The notes beneath the pieces were generated by a model. It was not told the origin of the DNA. It saw nothing but the letters and a program-made list of their open reading frames with translations, and did no database searches. From positions 4,154,001 to 4,218,000 of the forward strand of contig NZ_CP109583.1 of assembly GCF_036250755.1 (NCBI RefSeq): a stretch of 64,000 nucleotides of DNA, written 5' to 3'. Position 1 is the stretch's first letter. Each line of letters begins with the position of its first letter. Source of the DNA: Streptomyces uncialis (GTDB lineage: Bacteria > Actinomycetota > Actinomycetes > Streptomycetales > Streptomycetaceae). The translations under genes and the position numbers were made by a program. Of this stretch, positions 35,615 through 44,724 are shown piece after piece.

Positions 35615-38600
35615 TCAGTCCCGGTCCGTGTCCTGTTCGGGCAGCGCGTCGGCCAGGATCTCCGCGAGGTGGCGGCCCCGTACCCCGGCGAGCTGGGCGA
35701 GTTGGGTGCGGCACGAGAAGCCGTCGGCGAGGACGACGGCGTCCGGATCGGCGTCCCGTACCGCGGGCAGGAGCTGGTCCTCGGCGCAGCGCACCGACAC
35801 GTCGTAGTGACCGCGTTCGAAGCCGAAGTTGCCCGCGAGGCCGCAGCAGCCGGAGCTGAGTTCCCCGGTCAGTCCGGCCGCCTCGCGGATCCGGCGGTCG
35901 GCGGTGTCGCCGAGCACCGCGTGCTGGTGGCAGTGGGTCTGCCCCACGACGGGCCGGTCCAGCACCGGGGGGCGCCAGCCGGGCACCTGGGCCTCCAGCG
36001 TCTCGGCGAACGTACGGACCGAGGCGGCGAGTTCGGCGGCGCGCGGGTCGTCCGGGAGCAGCTCCGGGAGATCGGTGCGCAGGGTCGCGGCGCAGCTGGG
36101 TTCCAGGACGGTGACCGGGATGCCGGGCATCGTGGGGGCGAGCAGGTCGAGGGTGCGGGTCATCACGGCCCGGGCGAGCCCGAGTTGTCCCGTCGACACA
36201 TAGGTCAGGCCGCAGCACACCCCTGACGGCGGGAGCAGCACCGTCTGTCCCGCGTCCTCCAGAACACGCACCGCCGCGCGGCCGACCTGCGGGGCCAGAT
36301 GGTCGGTGAACGTGTCCGGCCACAGCACGGTGGCCTGGCTGGTCGACAGGATGCGTGTCCCCGAGCCCCGTTCCCGGGTGCGCCGTGCCATCCAGCGGGT
36401 GAACGGCTCCGCGGCCAGCCGGGGCAGTTCGCGTTCCGGGGCGATGCCGCCGAGCCGCTTCGCGAGGGCCGCGAGCGGGCGCACGCGCGCGAGGGCGTTC
36501 ACCAGCGGGGCGGTACGGGTGGCCGCCACCAGGCCGAGCCAGCGCGGGAGCCGTCCCATCGCGTAGTGGGCGGCGGGGCGGACCCGGCCCGCGTAGTGGT
36601 GGTGCAGGAACTCCGCCTTGTAGGTGGCCATGTCGACGCCGACGGGGCAGTCGGAACGGCATCCCTTGCACGACAGGCACAGGTCGAGCGCGTCCCGGAC
36701 CTCCGTGGACCGCCAGCCGTCCGTCACGACGGCGTCGGGTGCGCCCGCCTGGCCCGCCAGCATCTCGTGCAGCAGACGCGCGCGCCCGCGCGTGGAGTGC
36801 TCCTCCTCGCCGGTCGCGCGGAACGAGGGGCACATCACGTCCGGTCCCGGACCCGCCGTGCGGCACTTCGCGACGCCGACACATCTGCGTACGGCCGCCG
36901 AGAAGTCGCCGCCGTCCTGCGGGTACCCGAACTCCACGGGCACGGGTTCGCGGGGCAGCACCGCGAACCGCAGCTGTGCGTCGAGCGGTGCCGGCCGCAC
37001 CAGTACCCCGGGATTGAGGACACCGTCCGGGTCCCATACCGCCTTGACCCGCTCGAACAGCCCGACCAGTTCCGTCCCGTACATCCTGGGCAGCAGCTCC
37101 GCGCGCGCCATGCCGTCCCCGTGCTCGCCGGACAGCGAGCCGCCGTGGGTCACCACCAGGTCGGCGAGTTCCTCGGAGAAGGTCCGGAAGCGTGCCACCC
37201 CGGGGGCGGTGATCAGGTCGAAGTCGACGCGGACATGGACGCATCCCTCGCCGAAGTGGCCGTACGGGGTGCCGCGCAGCCCGTGGGCGGCCAGCAGCGC
37301 CCGGAAGTCCCGCAGATACGCGCCCAGCCGGGCGGGCGGCACCGCGCAGTCCTCCCAGCCGGGCCACGCCTCGGAGCCGTCGGGCATCCGGGTCGCCGTG
37401 CCCGCCGCGTCCTCCCTGATCCGCCACAACGCGCGCTGGCCCGCCGGGTCGGTGACGACCAGCGCGCCGACCGGGTCCGCCGTCCGGACGACGGCCTCGG
37501 CACGCGCCCTGGCCTCGGCGGGGGTGTCACCGCCGGTCTCCACGAACAGCCAGGCGGCGCCCTTGGGCAGCCCGCCCCGCGCGCGTGGGGGCACGAGATC
37601 GGCGGCCATCCCCTCCACCGTGAGCGGGCCGTGCGGCAGCAGGGCGGGGGCAGCGTCGGCCGCCGCGCTCTCGTCCGCGTAGCCGAGCACGGCGAGCGCA
37701 CGCGCGTGGGGCGGGGCGACCAGTGCGACGGTGGCCTCGGTGAGCAGTCCGAGCGTGCCCTCGGAGCCGCAGAACGCGCGGGCGACGTCCGCGCCGTTCT
37801 CCGGCAGCAGGGCGTCCAGCGCGTAGCCGGAGATCCGGCGCGGGAGGTCGGGGTATCCGGTGCGGAGCAGCGCCAACCGGGACTCGATCAGCGGACGGAG
37901 CGCGGCGGGTGCCCCCGTCCAGCCGGGGCCCAGTCGGACGAGGACGGGGGACGCGGGGGGTGTTCGGGACGCCGGGGAGGAGCCAGCGGCGGGCCCGGGG
38001 CCTGGCGGGCCTACGGGACCCACGACGCCGGGACCGCCGGAACCCTCGGCGCCGGGGCCCGTGGCGGGCAGGGACCCGGTGGTCGGGGCCGCGGCGGCGG
38101 GGGGCTGGAGGACCACGGCCGAGAGGTGGCGGACGTTGTCGGCGGTCGTCCCCCAGGCGACCGAGTGGGCCCCGCACGAGTTGTTGCCCACCATCCCGCC
38201 GATCGTGCACCGGCCGTGGGTCGACGGGTCGGGGCCGAAGCGCAGCCCGTGCGGTGCGGCGGCCTCCTGGAGCCGGTCCAGGACGAGCCCCGGCTGGACG
38301 GTGGCGGTCCGGGCTGCCGGGTCGAGCGAGACGAGCCGGTTCATGTGCCGGGTGAAGTCGAGGACCACGCCGACGCCCGTGGCCTGTCCCGCGATCGACG
38401 TGCCGCCGCCCCGGGCGACCACCGGGACGCCGTACTCCCGGCAGACGGCGACCGCGGCGAGGACATCGTCCGCGTCCCTCGGCGCCACCACGCCGAGCGG
38501 CACCCGGCGGTAGTTGGAGGCGTCCATGGTGGTGAGGGCGCGGGCGGTGGCCCCGAAGTCGACCTCTCCGGCCACCGCGGCGCGCAGCGCTGTCCGCAGA

Positions 38601-38629
38601 CCGTCGGGCTCGGCACGTTGATCCGTCAT
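35615..38629 (-). CDS. FAD-binding and Fe-S fused D-2-hydroxyacid dehydrogenase (GlcD-GlcF/YdiJ type)
   Basis: 1004 residues. An N-terminal FAD-binding type-4 domain (about 40-260; VVARGGGTSIAGQATGVGVV, PDPSTHGRCTIGGMVGNNSC) is followed by the FAD-oxidase C domain (about 280-570; YGHFGEGCVHVRVDFDL, SLSGEHGDGMARAELL). A two-cluster ferredoxin region (about 625-720) has LCLSCKGCRSDCPVGVD, and two CCG domains have SGVCCGL and SSGCCGLAGNFGFERGH. It probably oxidises D-lactate, D-2-hydroxyglutarate or glycolate and passes electrons on. A low-complexity Gly/Pro/Ala insertion of about 55 residues sits in the FAD domain (around 170-230). The ATG at 38629 is preferred. Confidence 0.92.
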   Translation of the reverse strand: MTDQRAEPDGLRTALRAAVAGEVDFGATARALTTMDASNYRRVPLGVVAPRDADDVLAAVAVCREYGVPVVARGGGTSIAGQATGVGVVLDFTRHMNRLVSLDPAARTATVQPGLVLDRLQEAAAPHGLRFGPDPSTHGRCTIGGMVGNNSCGAHSVAWGTTADNVRHLSAVVLQPPAAAAPTTGSLPATGPGAEGSGGPGVVGPVGPPGPGPAAGSSPASRTPPASPVLVRLGPGWTGAPAALRPLIESRLALLRTGYPDLPRRISGYALDALLPENGADVARAFCGSEGTLGLLTEATVALVAPPHARALAVLGYADESAAADAAPALLPHGPLTVEGMAADLVPPRARGGLPKGAAWLFVETGGDTPAEARARAEAVVRTADPVGALVVTDPAGQRALWRIREDAAGTATRMPDGSEAWPGWEDCAVPPARLGAYLRDFRALLAAHGLRGTPYGHFGEGCVHVRVDFDLITAPGVARFRTFSEELADLVVTHGGSLSGEHGDGMARAELLPRMYGTELVGLFERVKAVWDPDGVLNPGVLVRPAPLDAQLRFAVLPREPVPVEFGYPQDGGDFSAAVRRCVGVAKCRTAGPGPDVMCPSFRATGEEEHSTRGRARLLHEMLAGQAGAPDAVVTDGWRSTEVRDALDLCLSCKGCRSDCPVGVDMATYKAEFLHHHYAGRVRPAAHYAMGRLPRWLGLVAATRTAPLVNALARVRPLAALAKRLGGIAPERELPRLAAEPFTRWMARRTRERGSGTRILSTSQATVLWPDTFTDHLAPQVGRAAVRVLEDAGQTVLLPPSGVCCGLTYVSTGQLGLARAVMTRTLDLLAPTMPGIPVTVLEPSCAATLRTDLPELLPDDPRAAELAASVRTFAETLEAQVPGWRPPVLDRPVVGQTHCHQHAVLGDTADRRIREAAGLTGELSSGCCGLAGNFGFERGHYDVSVRCAEDQLLPAVRDADPDAVVLADGFSCRTQLAQLAGVRGRHLAEILADALPEQDTDRD

Positions 38630-39778
38630 GCCTCCAGCATCCCCCGGGCCCGTTCCGGTACCGGGCAACGGGCCGGACGGCGAACCCCGTTCCCCCGCGT
38701 GGCACGACGTGCCAACGATCATGTGCGTAGTCCGGTCCCCGCAGAAGTCCGGACGGGGGCGTCGATCGCCGTAGACGAGGTGGTCGGGGCATCGGGCATG
38801 ACGCGGTGACCTCACGGGCAGAGACATCCGGGCGGACACCATGAGGACACGTCGTGGCCGACGACAGCGGCCACCAAGCGGACACCAAGCGGACACCGAA
38901 GCGGCCATACAGCGGCCACGCACACCCGAGCGCCCGCGCGCACGACCCCCACCACCGCACATCCCACCCACCCGCACCACCTGCCACCCGGACCACCGGC
39001 GACACCGGCGCCCACCCACGCGCCCGCGCCCCCATACGCCCGCGCGCCCGTGCGCCCTTATATCCAGGCGCCCACACGACCAGGCGTCCGCGCACTCCCA
39101 TCCCACCCGACCCACACCTCACGACCCACGCCTCACACACGTGGGCCGCGCACATGGACCACACGCAAGGACCGCGCACAAGGACCGCACAGCCCCCACG
39201 CAGCCGCCGGAGAACACGGATCACCCGCCGGAATGGAGACCCGGAAGGGCCGGGGAAGGCCGGGGGAAGCGCCACGAGAAGCACCCGGGGGAAGCGGGCG
39301 GGAAGGGGGACCGGAAGGACCCTGGACGGCGCCGTTGCCTCCCGTCGGGAATTGACGAGGAATCGGGCGTTGTGATCGCGGCTCGTGAGCAATTCAAGCA
39401 ATTCCCGTACAGGTATCGCCACCAGGACGTCACCCGCAGCACACTCTGGCCTCATGAACCGCACAGGAGCCCCACAAGGGAAGCTGTGCGGCGGCGACTC
39501 CGGTAGCTCAGTGGGCGGGAGTCCCGTAATCCGGCGGCTGAATGTTCCCAACACGTTCAGGAACTCTCCTATAGTGACGGCAAGTTGAGCGGAGAGTGGC
39601 GCTTCCTGAACGGAGGGTCGCTTTCACCGCTCCCGTAACTCCCGCAGCACCGCCTGATGTCCCGGGGTCCGACCGCCCTCAGGACCCACCCCGAGCCGGA
39701 CCGCCGGGCACCCGCCCGGCACCGGACCACGACAGCCGCCCGAGGACTCGCCCACCGAGGACACGATCCGAGGACCCG
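38630..39778. other. Long intergenic region, 1.15 kb, C-rich on the plus strand
   Basis: The stretch 38870-39200 is a low-complexity run of CCAC/CGCAC/CCCGC words with three AAGCGGACACC-type repeats at 38875-38910 and strong C-over-G bias on the plus strand. All frames are Pro/Thr/His/Arg-rich and unconvincing. 39360-39600 is less GC-rich and should carry the conservon promoter. Confidence 0.5.
39570..39575 (+). promoter_or_regulatory. -10-like box for the conservon operon
   Basis: TATAGT lies in the AT-richer region 204 bp before the first ATG of the operon. No clear -35 partner can be named. Confidence 0.35.
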
Positions 39779-42700
39779 ATGATGACCGCGTCCACGCCGC
39801 CCGTGCGCCCCGCGTCCGGACAGCCGCACCCCGCGCCCGAACCGCACGGTCCGGCCGTGGCGCGTCAGCGCACCCTCACCGTGGCGGACCCCGTCCCGGC
39901 GTCCACGACGAACACCGTCCCGTGCCCCTCCGGCCAAGGAGCCACCGCGCACATCCCGCTGCCCTCGGGCACCTCCCCCCACATAGCCCCGCCCCGGCGC
40001 ACGGCCCCTCCCGCGCGGGCCGAGCGGGGCACCCGCCCCTGGACCGGAGCGGCCGGCCCCCGGCTGAGCACCCCCTCCCCGGCCCCGTCCGCACAGCGCG
40101 TGCCCGGCGTCTCCGAGCGGCCGTACGACACCTCCCCGTCGGCCGGCCCGTCCTGGGCCCAGCCCACCGGCTCGTTCTCGGGCTCGGCCCCGGGCTCGTC
40201 CACCGGCGCCCCCACCCCGCCGTCGACCGCCGTCGCCACCAAGGTCCGGTCCGCCTCCGGATCCACGGACCCGTCCGCCGTCCCCACCGCCTCGCCCACC
40301 TCCTCGTACGCCGCCTCGCCCAGCACCGCGCCCACCCCGGTCAGCAGCCCGCTCCTCACCCTCCCTCGCGCCAAGGCGCAGGTCACCGGGGTCGCGCCCC
40401 GCGCGCTGCCCTCCGTCCTGTGCGGGATGCTGACGCTCTCGCTCGCCGCCGTGGCCGTCCTCGCCGCCGCGCTGTGGGCGCCGGCGGACACCCGGCGCGT
40501 GGTCGTCCTGGGCGGCGCCGCCGCCGGCGCGCTGCTGCTGGCGCTCGCGGTCGCCGTCGCCCACCGCGCGCTGCGCGCCACACGGCTGCTGCGCGACCAG
40601 CTCGACGCCATGACTGGTGACACGGGTCGACTGCTGGGCGAGCGGGCCCGCCTCGTCGAGGAGCTGGCCCGGGAACGGGAGCTCCACACCGAGGAACTGC
40701 GCCGTGAGCGCGACCGGGGCACCGACGCACTCGCCCGCGAGCGGGACCGGCTCGACGCCGAGATGGACCGCGAGCGCGAACGGTTCACCACGGAGACCGT
40801 CCGGCTGACCGAGGAGGCCGCGCGCCTCGCGGCGGAGACCGACCGGGTGACCGCCGACCGGGCCGCGTCCCTGGCCGCCTGCGCCAACGCCGCCGGACGG
40901 CTCCAGGCCCTGACCACCGACACCCTCGCCGAGCTGCGCCGGATGGAGGACGAGCACGCCGACGAGGACGTGCTCGCGGACCTGCTGCACATCGACCACC
41001 GCACCGCGCAGACCGGCCGGGTCGCGGACTCGGTCGCGGTGCTCACCGGGGCACGTTCCGGCCGCCGCTGGGCCCGCCCGATCGTGATGGAGTCGATCCT
41101 GCGCGGGGCGATGGGCCGGATCGGCGCCTATCAGCGCGTACGGGTGCACTCCACCAGCGAGATCGCCATCGTCGGCCACGCGGCGGAAGGGGTGATGCAC
41201 GCCCTCGCCGAGATCCTCGACAACGCGGCGAACTTCTCGCCGCCGACCGCCGAGGTCCATGTGTACGTGGAGGAGGTGCCGGCGGGGGTCATCGTCTCCG
41301 TCGAGGACAGCGGTCTGGTGATGAGCGAGTTCCAGCTCCGCCGCGCCGAGCGGGCCGTCTCCGGCGACACGTCGGGGCTCGGCGGACTGTCCGGTACGCG
41401 GCTGGGGCTCGCCGTGGTCGGGCGGCTGGCCCGTAAGCACGGACTGACGGTGTCGTTCCGTCCGTCGGCGCGGGGCGGTACGGGCGTGGTCGTGATGGTT
41501 CCCCGGAACCTGCTGACCGGCCTGGACGCCGTGCCCGCGCGGCACGAGGCCCTGCCGGACGCCTTCCCGGACGCCGGCCACCCCGACCCCGGCCACGCGT
41601 CCGACGCGCACCCGGCACCGGCACCGGCACCGGTCCACGCGCACGGCCCGGTCCAGGACCGCACCCACGTCCACGACCGCGTCCACGGCCAGGACCCCGC
41701 CTCCCCGGGCCCCTGGCCGTCCGCACCTGCCGCACCGTCCGCACCTGTCGTGCCTGCCGACGCACCGGTAGCCGCGCCCGCCGCACCCACCGCACCCACC
41801 GCACCCACCACCGGACAGGCGACACCGGCCGCATCACCGGCGCCCACCACATCGGCCACGCACGCCGCACCCGCCGGGCCCATCGCCGGACAGGCGACGT
41901 CAGCCGCACAAAGGTCACCCGCCGTCCCGGCGGACGCCCTGCCCGCCACACCCGCCCGGACCGCCGCCCTGACCGCCTCCCACCCCCGCCCGGAGCTCAC
42001 CGCTCCCGCCGGGGCCGCGCGTCCCGCCCCGGACCGGCCGCTCCCGCAACCCGCACCGCACCCGCTGTCCTTCTCGTACGCCGCAGCGCGCACCTCGTCG
42101 GACGACGGCGTCGACATCGAGTCGCCGCCGTCCCACGGCGGGCCCCGCGCGTCGGGACCCGCCGCCGACCGTTCCCCCGCGCACCCCCCGTTGCGCACCC
42201 GGCCCACCACCACGGCGCGCGCCACCCCCGCCGGTACCGCGACGGGAACCGCCGTCGGTGCCCCGTACGCCACCACCCAGGACGCCACCCGGGACGCCGC
42301 CCGTCCCGACCACCACGGCGACCATCCCGCCGACCGCCAGGACGACCACCGCGCCGCCCCCCGCGACCAGCGGGAACACCGCGAGCACCGGACCGACCCC
42401 GCGCCCGGCGGCACCCACAGCACTCCCCACGGCACACCGCGACATGACTCCCCGCAGCACGGCTCCGCCCAGTACAACTCCCCGCAGCCCACCGCGCGCA
42501 GCACCGCCCGCACCACCGCACCGCGCAGCCCTGAGCGGGAGCGCACCGCCGAGCGGAGCGACGTGACCGGCCCCTCCCCGGCCGATACGGCGTCCCCCGC
42601 CGACCCGTCGGACACCCGCGGCCCGTCGTCCCCCGCCGACCCGACCGCCGCGGCCCCCCTCGCCGCCCGGCCCGGGTCGCTGCCCGTGCGGCCCCGGGGC

Positions 42701-42916
42701 CGTACCCTCGCCACCGCCGAGGCGCGGCGGTTCAGCGACGTACGGTTCACCGCACCGCGGCCCATCGGCGAACCCGTGGACATCAAGGCCCGCGCGGCCC
42801 GCTTCAGCAGTTTCCGAGAGGCCGTACGCGCCACTCCCCCGGCCCCAGACCCCGCGCCGCAGCCTTCGGCGCACCGGGTCGACCCGCACCACCAGGAAGG
42901 CGACCTCCCTCGATGA
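39779..42916 (+). CDS. cvnA: Conservon protein CvnA (histidine-kinase-like sensor ATPase)
   Basis: 1045 residues. A disordered Pro/Ala/Ser N-terminus (1-200) precedes two adjacent membrane helices (about 212-265), then a charged coiled coil (about 275-365; ARERELHTEELRRERDRG). A dimerisation helix contains LLHIDHRTAQTGRVADSVAV. A GHKL ATPase domain (about 450-580) shows EILDNAANFSPP, VEDSGLVMS and GTRLGLAVVGRLARKHG. A very long low-complexity tail (about 580-1000) ends in the conserved ARFSSFREAVRAT. CvnA proteins act at the membrane with CvnB, C and D. The ATGATG at 39779 follows GAGGAC. It overlaps cvnB by four bases. Confidence 0.93.
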   Translation: MMTASTPPVRPASGQPHPAPEPHGPAVARQRTLTVADPVPASTTNTVPCPSGQGATAHIPLPSGTSPHIAPPRRTAPPARAERGTRPWTGAAGPRLSTPSPAPSAQRVPGVSERPYDTSPSAGPSWAQPTGSFSGSAPGSSTGAPTPPSTAVATKVRSASGSTDPSAVPTASPTSSYAASPSTAPTPVSSPLLTLPRAKAQVTGVAPRALPSVLCGMLTLSLAAVAVLAAALWAPADTRRVVVLGGAAAGALLLALAVAVAHRALRATRLLRDQLDAMTGDTGRLLGERARLVEELARERELHTEELRRERDRGTDALARERDRLDAEMDRERERFTTETVRLTEEAARLAAETDRVTADRAASLAACANAAGRLQALTTDTLAELRRMEDEHADEDVLADLLHIDHRTAQTGRVADSVAVLTGARSGRRWARPIVMESILRGAMGRIGAYQRVRVHSTSEIAIVGHAAEGVMHALAEILDNAANFSPPTAEVHVYVEEVPAGVIVSVEDSGLVMSEFQLRRAERAVSGDTSGLGGLSGTRLGLAVVGRLARKHGLTVSFRPSARGGTGVVVMVPRNLLTGLDAVPARHEALPDAFPDAGHPDPGHASDAHPAPAPAPVHAHGPVQDRTHVHDRVHGQDPASPGPWPSAPAAPSAPVVPADAPVAAPAAPTAPTAPTTGQATPAASPAPTTSATHAAPAGPIAGQATSAAQRSPAVPADALPATPARTAALTASHPRPELTAPAGAARPAPDRPLPQPAPHPLSFSYAAARTSSDDGVDIESPPSHGGPRASGPAADRSPAHPPLRTRPTTTARATPAGTATGTAVGAPYATTQDATRDAARPDHHGDHPADRQDDHRAAPRDQREHREHRTDPAPGGTHSTPHGTPRHDSPQHGSAQYNSPQPTARSTARTTAPRSPERERTAERSDVTGPSPADTASPADPSDTRGPSSPADPTAAAPLAARPGSLPVRPRGRTLATAEARRFSDVRFTAPRPIGEPVDIKARAARFSSFREAVRATPPAPDPAPQPSAHRVDPHHQEGDLPR

Positions 42917-43557
42917 CCGGCACCACCAGTTCCCGCACGACCGGCCAGGCCCGCCCCGCGAGCACGGCCGACGGCGACCCGGCCACCGCTACGGCCGCCG
43001 CCACCGCCAAGGCCGCCGTCACCGCCACGGCCTACGACGCGGCGTACCCGCTGGCGACCTACAGCGCCGACATGGTCCACCGCGCTCCCTCCCCGGACGC
43101 GACGACCACCGTGGACGACACCTTCACCTGGCTCCTGGAGGATCTGCTCGCCCGCACCCCCGGGGCCCGGCACGCCCTGGTGCTGTCCCGGGACGGGCTG
43201 AAGCTGTGCCGCACCCCGGAGCTGTCGGTCGACCAGGCGGACCAGCTCGCGGCGATCGCGGCGGGCATCCACTCGCTTTCGCACGGCGCGTCCGTCGAGT
43301 TCGGGAACGGCGGGGGCGGCGTGCGGTCCGCGATGGCGGAGTTCCACGGCGGGGTGCTGTTCATCGTGGAGGCGGGACAGGGCGCGCATGTCGCGGTGAT
43401 CGCCGACGAGGACGCCGAGGCCGGGACCGTCGGGCGGCACATGAGCGAGCTGGTCGGGCAACTGGGCGCGCATCTCTCCGCCGACGCCCCCACGGTGGAC
43501 GCCGCGGTGGACGATTCCCGGGCCCCGGACGGACCGCGTAGCGCACCCGGCCAGTGA
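42913..43557 (+). CDS. cvnB: Conservon protein CvnB (roadblock/LC7 domain)
   Basis: 214 residues. A variable Ala/Thr-rich lead (1-70) precedes a roadblock/LC7 domain (about 72-195): FTWLLEDLLARTPGARHALV, LSRDGLKLCRTPELSVDQAD, QLAAIAAGIHSLSHGASVEF and VLFIVEAGQGAHVAVIADED. Roadblock proteins act as regulators of small GTPases, here the partner being CvnD, in a heterotrimeric-G-protein-like membrane complex described in Streptomyces. The ATG overlaps the cvnA stop (ATGA), so translation is coupled. Confidence 0.93.
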   Translation: MTGTTSSRTTGQARPASTADGDPATATAAATAKAAVTATAYDAAYPLATYSADMVHRAPSPDATTTVDDTFTWLLEDLLARTPGARHALVLSRDGLKLCRTPELSVDQADQLAAIAAGIHSLSHGASVEFGNGGGGVRSAMAEFHGGVLFIVEAGQGAHVAVIADEDAEAGTVGRHMSELVGQLGAHLSADAPTVDAAVDDSRAPDGPRSAPGQ

Positions 43558-43913
43558 CCCGTCCCGGCCGGGACGACGTACCGGACCGGCTCTACACGCT
43601 CACCGGCGGACGCAGCAGGCCGACCGGGGACACCGTGCTGGACCTGGTGACCCTGATCGTCGCGGAGTGCGAGCCCCGGCCCGGTATGCAGTCGGAGCAC
43701 GCGGCCATCCTGCGGATGTGCCGGCTGCCGACCGCCGTGGTGGAGATCGCGGCCGATCTGCGTCTCCCGGTGAGCATCACGCGGGTGCTGCTGTCCGATC
43801 TGCTGGCGGCACACCGGATCAGCGCCCGCCATCCGCGGCCGCCGACGCCGCGTGAGAGCGTTCCCGATTCCGATCTCCTGGAGCAGGTGCTCGTTGGACT
43901 CCGCAGAATTTGA
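43554..43913 (+). CDS. cvnC: Conservon protein CvnC (DUF742)
   Basis: 119 residues. The DUF742 family is recognised by DRLYTLTGGRSRPTGDTVLD, LVTLIVAECEPRPGMQSEHA, AILRMCRLPTAVVEIAADLR and LPVSITRVLLSDLL, a winged-helix-like fold ending in LLEQVLVGLRRI. It is a fixed member of conservons between the roadblock and GTPase genes. GTGA overlap with cvnB indicates coupled translation. Confidence 0.93.
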   Translation: MTRPGRDDVPDRLYTLTGGRSRPTGDTVLDLVTLIVAECEPRPGMQSEHAAILRMCRLPTAVVEIAADLRLPVSITRVLLSDLLAAHRISARHPRPPTPRESVPDSDLLEQVLVGLRRI

Positions 43914-44724
43914 CGGCTCCCCCCGGAGCGGGGGGAGCGGCCCGTCCGGGGGGAGCGGACCGCACCCGGGCCACCCAGGTCCCCCGGGCACGGCCCCGTA
44001 CCCGGACGGCGTCCCGGCCCCGTTCCCGGACGGGGACGAGCCGCCCGGCGGGCGGCTGTCGCTGCGGGCGACCGCCGAGACCGGGCTGAAGATCGTCGTC
44101 GTGGGCGGCTTCGGGGTCGGCAAGACCACCCTGGTCCGGTCGGTGAGCGAGATCCGTCCGCTGAACACGGAGGAGACGCTGACCCGGACGGGCGAGGGGA
44201 TCGACGACCTCACCGGGGTGGCGGACAAGTCGGGGACGACCGTCGCGTTCGACTTCGGCCGGATCACGCTGGGCCCGCGGCATGTGCTGTATCTGTTCGG
44301 GGCGCCCGGTCAGGACCGGTTCTGGTTCCTGTGGGACCAGCTGTTCGCGGGCGCGCTGGGTGCGGTGGTGCTGGTCGACACCCGGCGGATAGACGACTGC
44401 TGGTACGCCATCGACCGGCTGGAGCGGCTCGGTACGCCGTTCATCGTGGCCCGCAACGACTTCGGCGGTCATCCGTACTCGCCCACGGAGCTGCGGGCCG
44501 CCCTGGACCTGGCCCCGGACATCCCGGTGATCGACTGCGACGCGCGGTCGCGGGAGTCCAGCGCGGCGGTGCTGATCACCCTGGTCGAGCATCTGACCCG
44601 GCGACATGACGCCGGAGTCCCGCCGCCGGGCCCCGGCGCGGACCTGGTCACGGACCCGGTCACGGACCCGGGCGCGCTGGTGGGTCCGGCCGGGGCGACC
44701 AGCCCGCGGGACAGCACCGCATGA
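43894..44724 (+). CDS. cvnD: Conservon protein CvnD (Ras-like ATP/GTP-binding protein)
   Basis: 276 residues from TTG 43894 (LDSAEFDG), overlapping cvnC by 20 bp. A Gly/Pro-rich lead (1-60) is followed by a P-loop GGFGVGKTTLVRSVSEIRPL (Walker A, about 69-77), FDFGRITLG (switch region), LFGAPGQDRFWFLWDQL (G3-like) and IVARNDFGGHPYSPTELRAA in place of a canonical NKxD. CvnD of S. coelicolor cvn9 hydrolyses GTP. The C-terminus is Pro/Asp-rich. The upstream in-frame start at 43852 would only read through cvnC in another frame. Confidence 0.92.
   Translation: MDSAEFDGSPRSGGSGPSGGSGPHPGHPGPPGTAPYPDGVPAPFPDGDEPPGGRLSLRATAETGLKIVVVGGFGVGKTTLVRSVSEIRPLNTEETLTRTGEGIDDLTGVADKSGTTVAFDFGRITLGPRHVLYLFGAPGQDRFWFLWDQLFAGALGAVVLVDTRRIDDCWYAIDRLERLGTPFIVARNDFGGHPYSPTELRAALDLAPDIPVIDCDARSRESSAAVLITLVEHLTRRHDAGVPPPGPGADLVTDPVTDPGALVGPAGATSPRDSTA

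Noticed and set aside
36299..38809. 836-codon plus-strand frame opposite the FAD/Fe-S dehydrogenase
   Set aside because: Mirror frame; the opposite strand encodes a full, conserved enzyme.
38854..39375. 173-codon plus-strand frame in the C-rich spacer
   Set aside because: Pro/His/Thr/Arg low complexity in all frames; follows base composition, no start signal.
39495..39560. tRNA-like sequence GGTAGCTCAGTGGGCGG (box A)
   Set aside because: No GGTTCGAATCC-like box B follows at the proper distance and no cloverleaf can be drawn.
39569..41686. 705-codon minus-strand frame opposite cvnA
   Set aside because: Mirror frame of GC-rich coding DNA; low-complexity Gly/Arg content and no domain.
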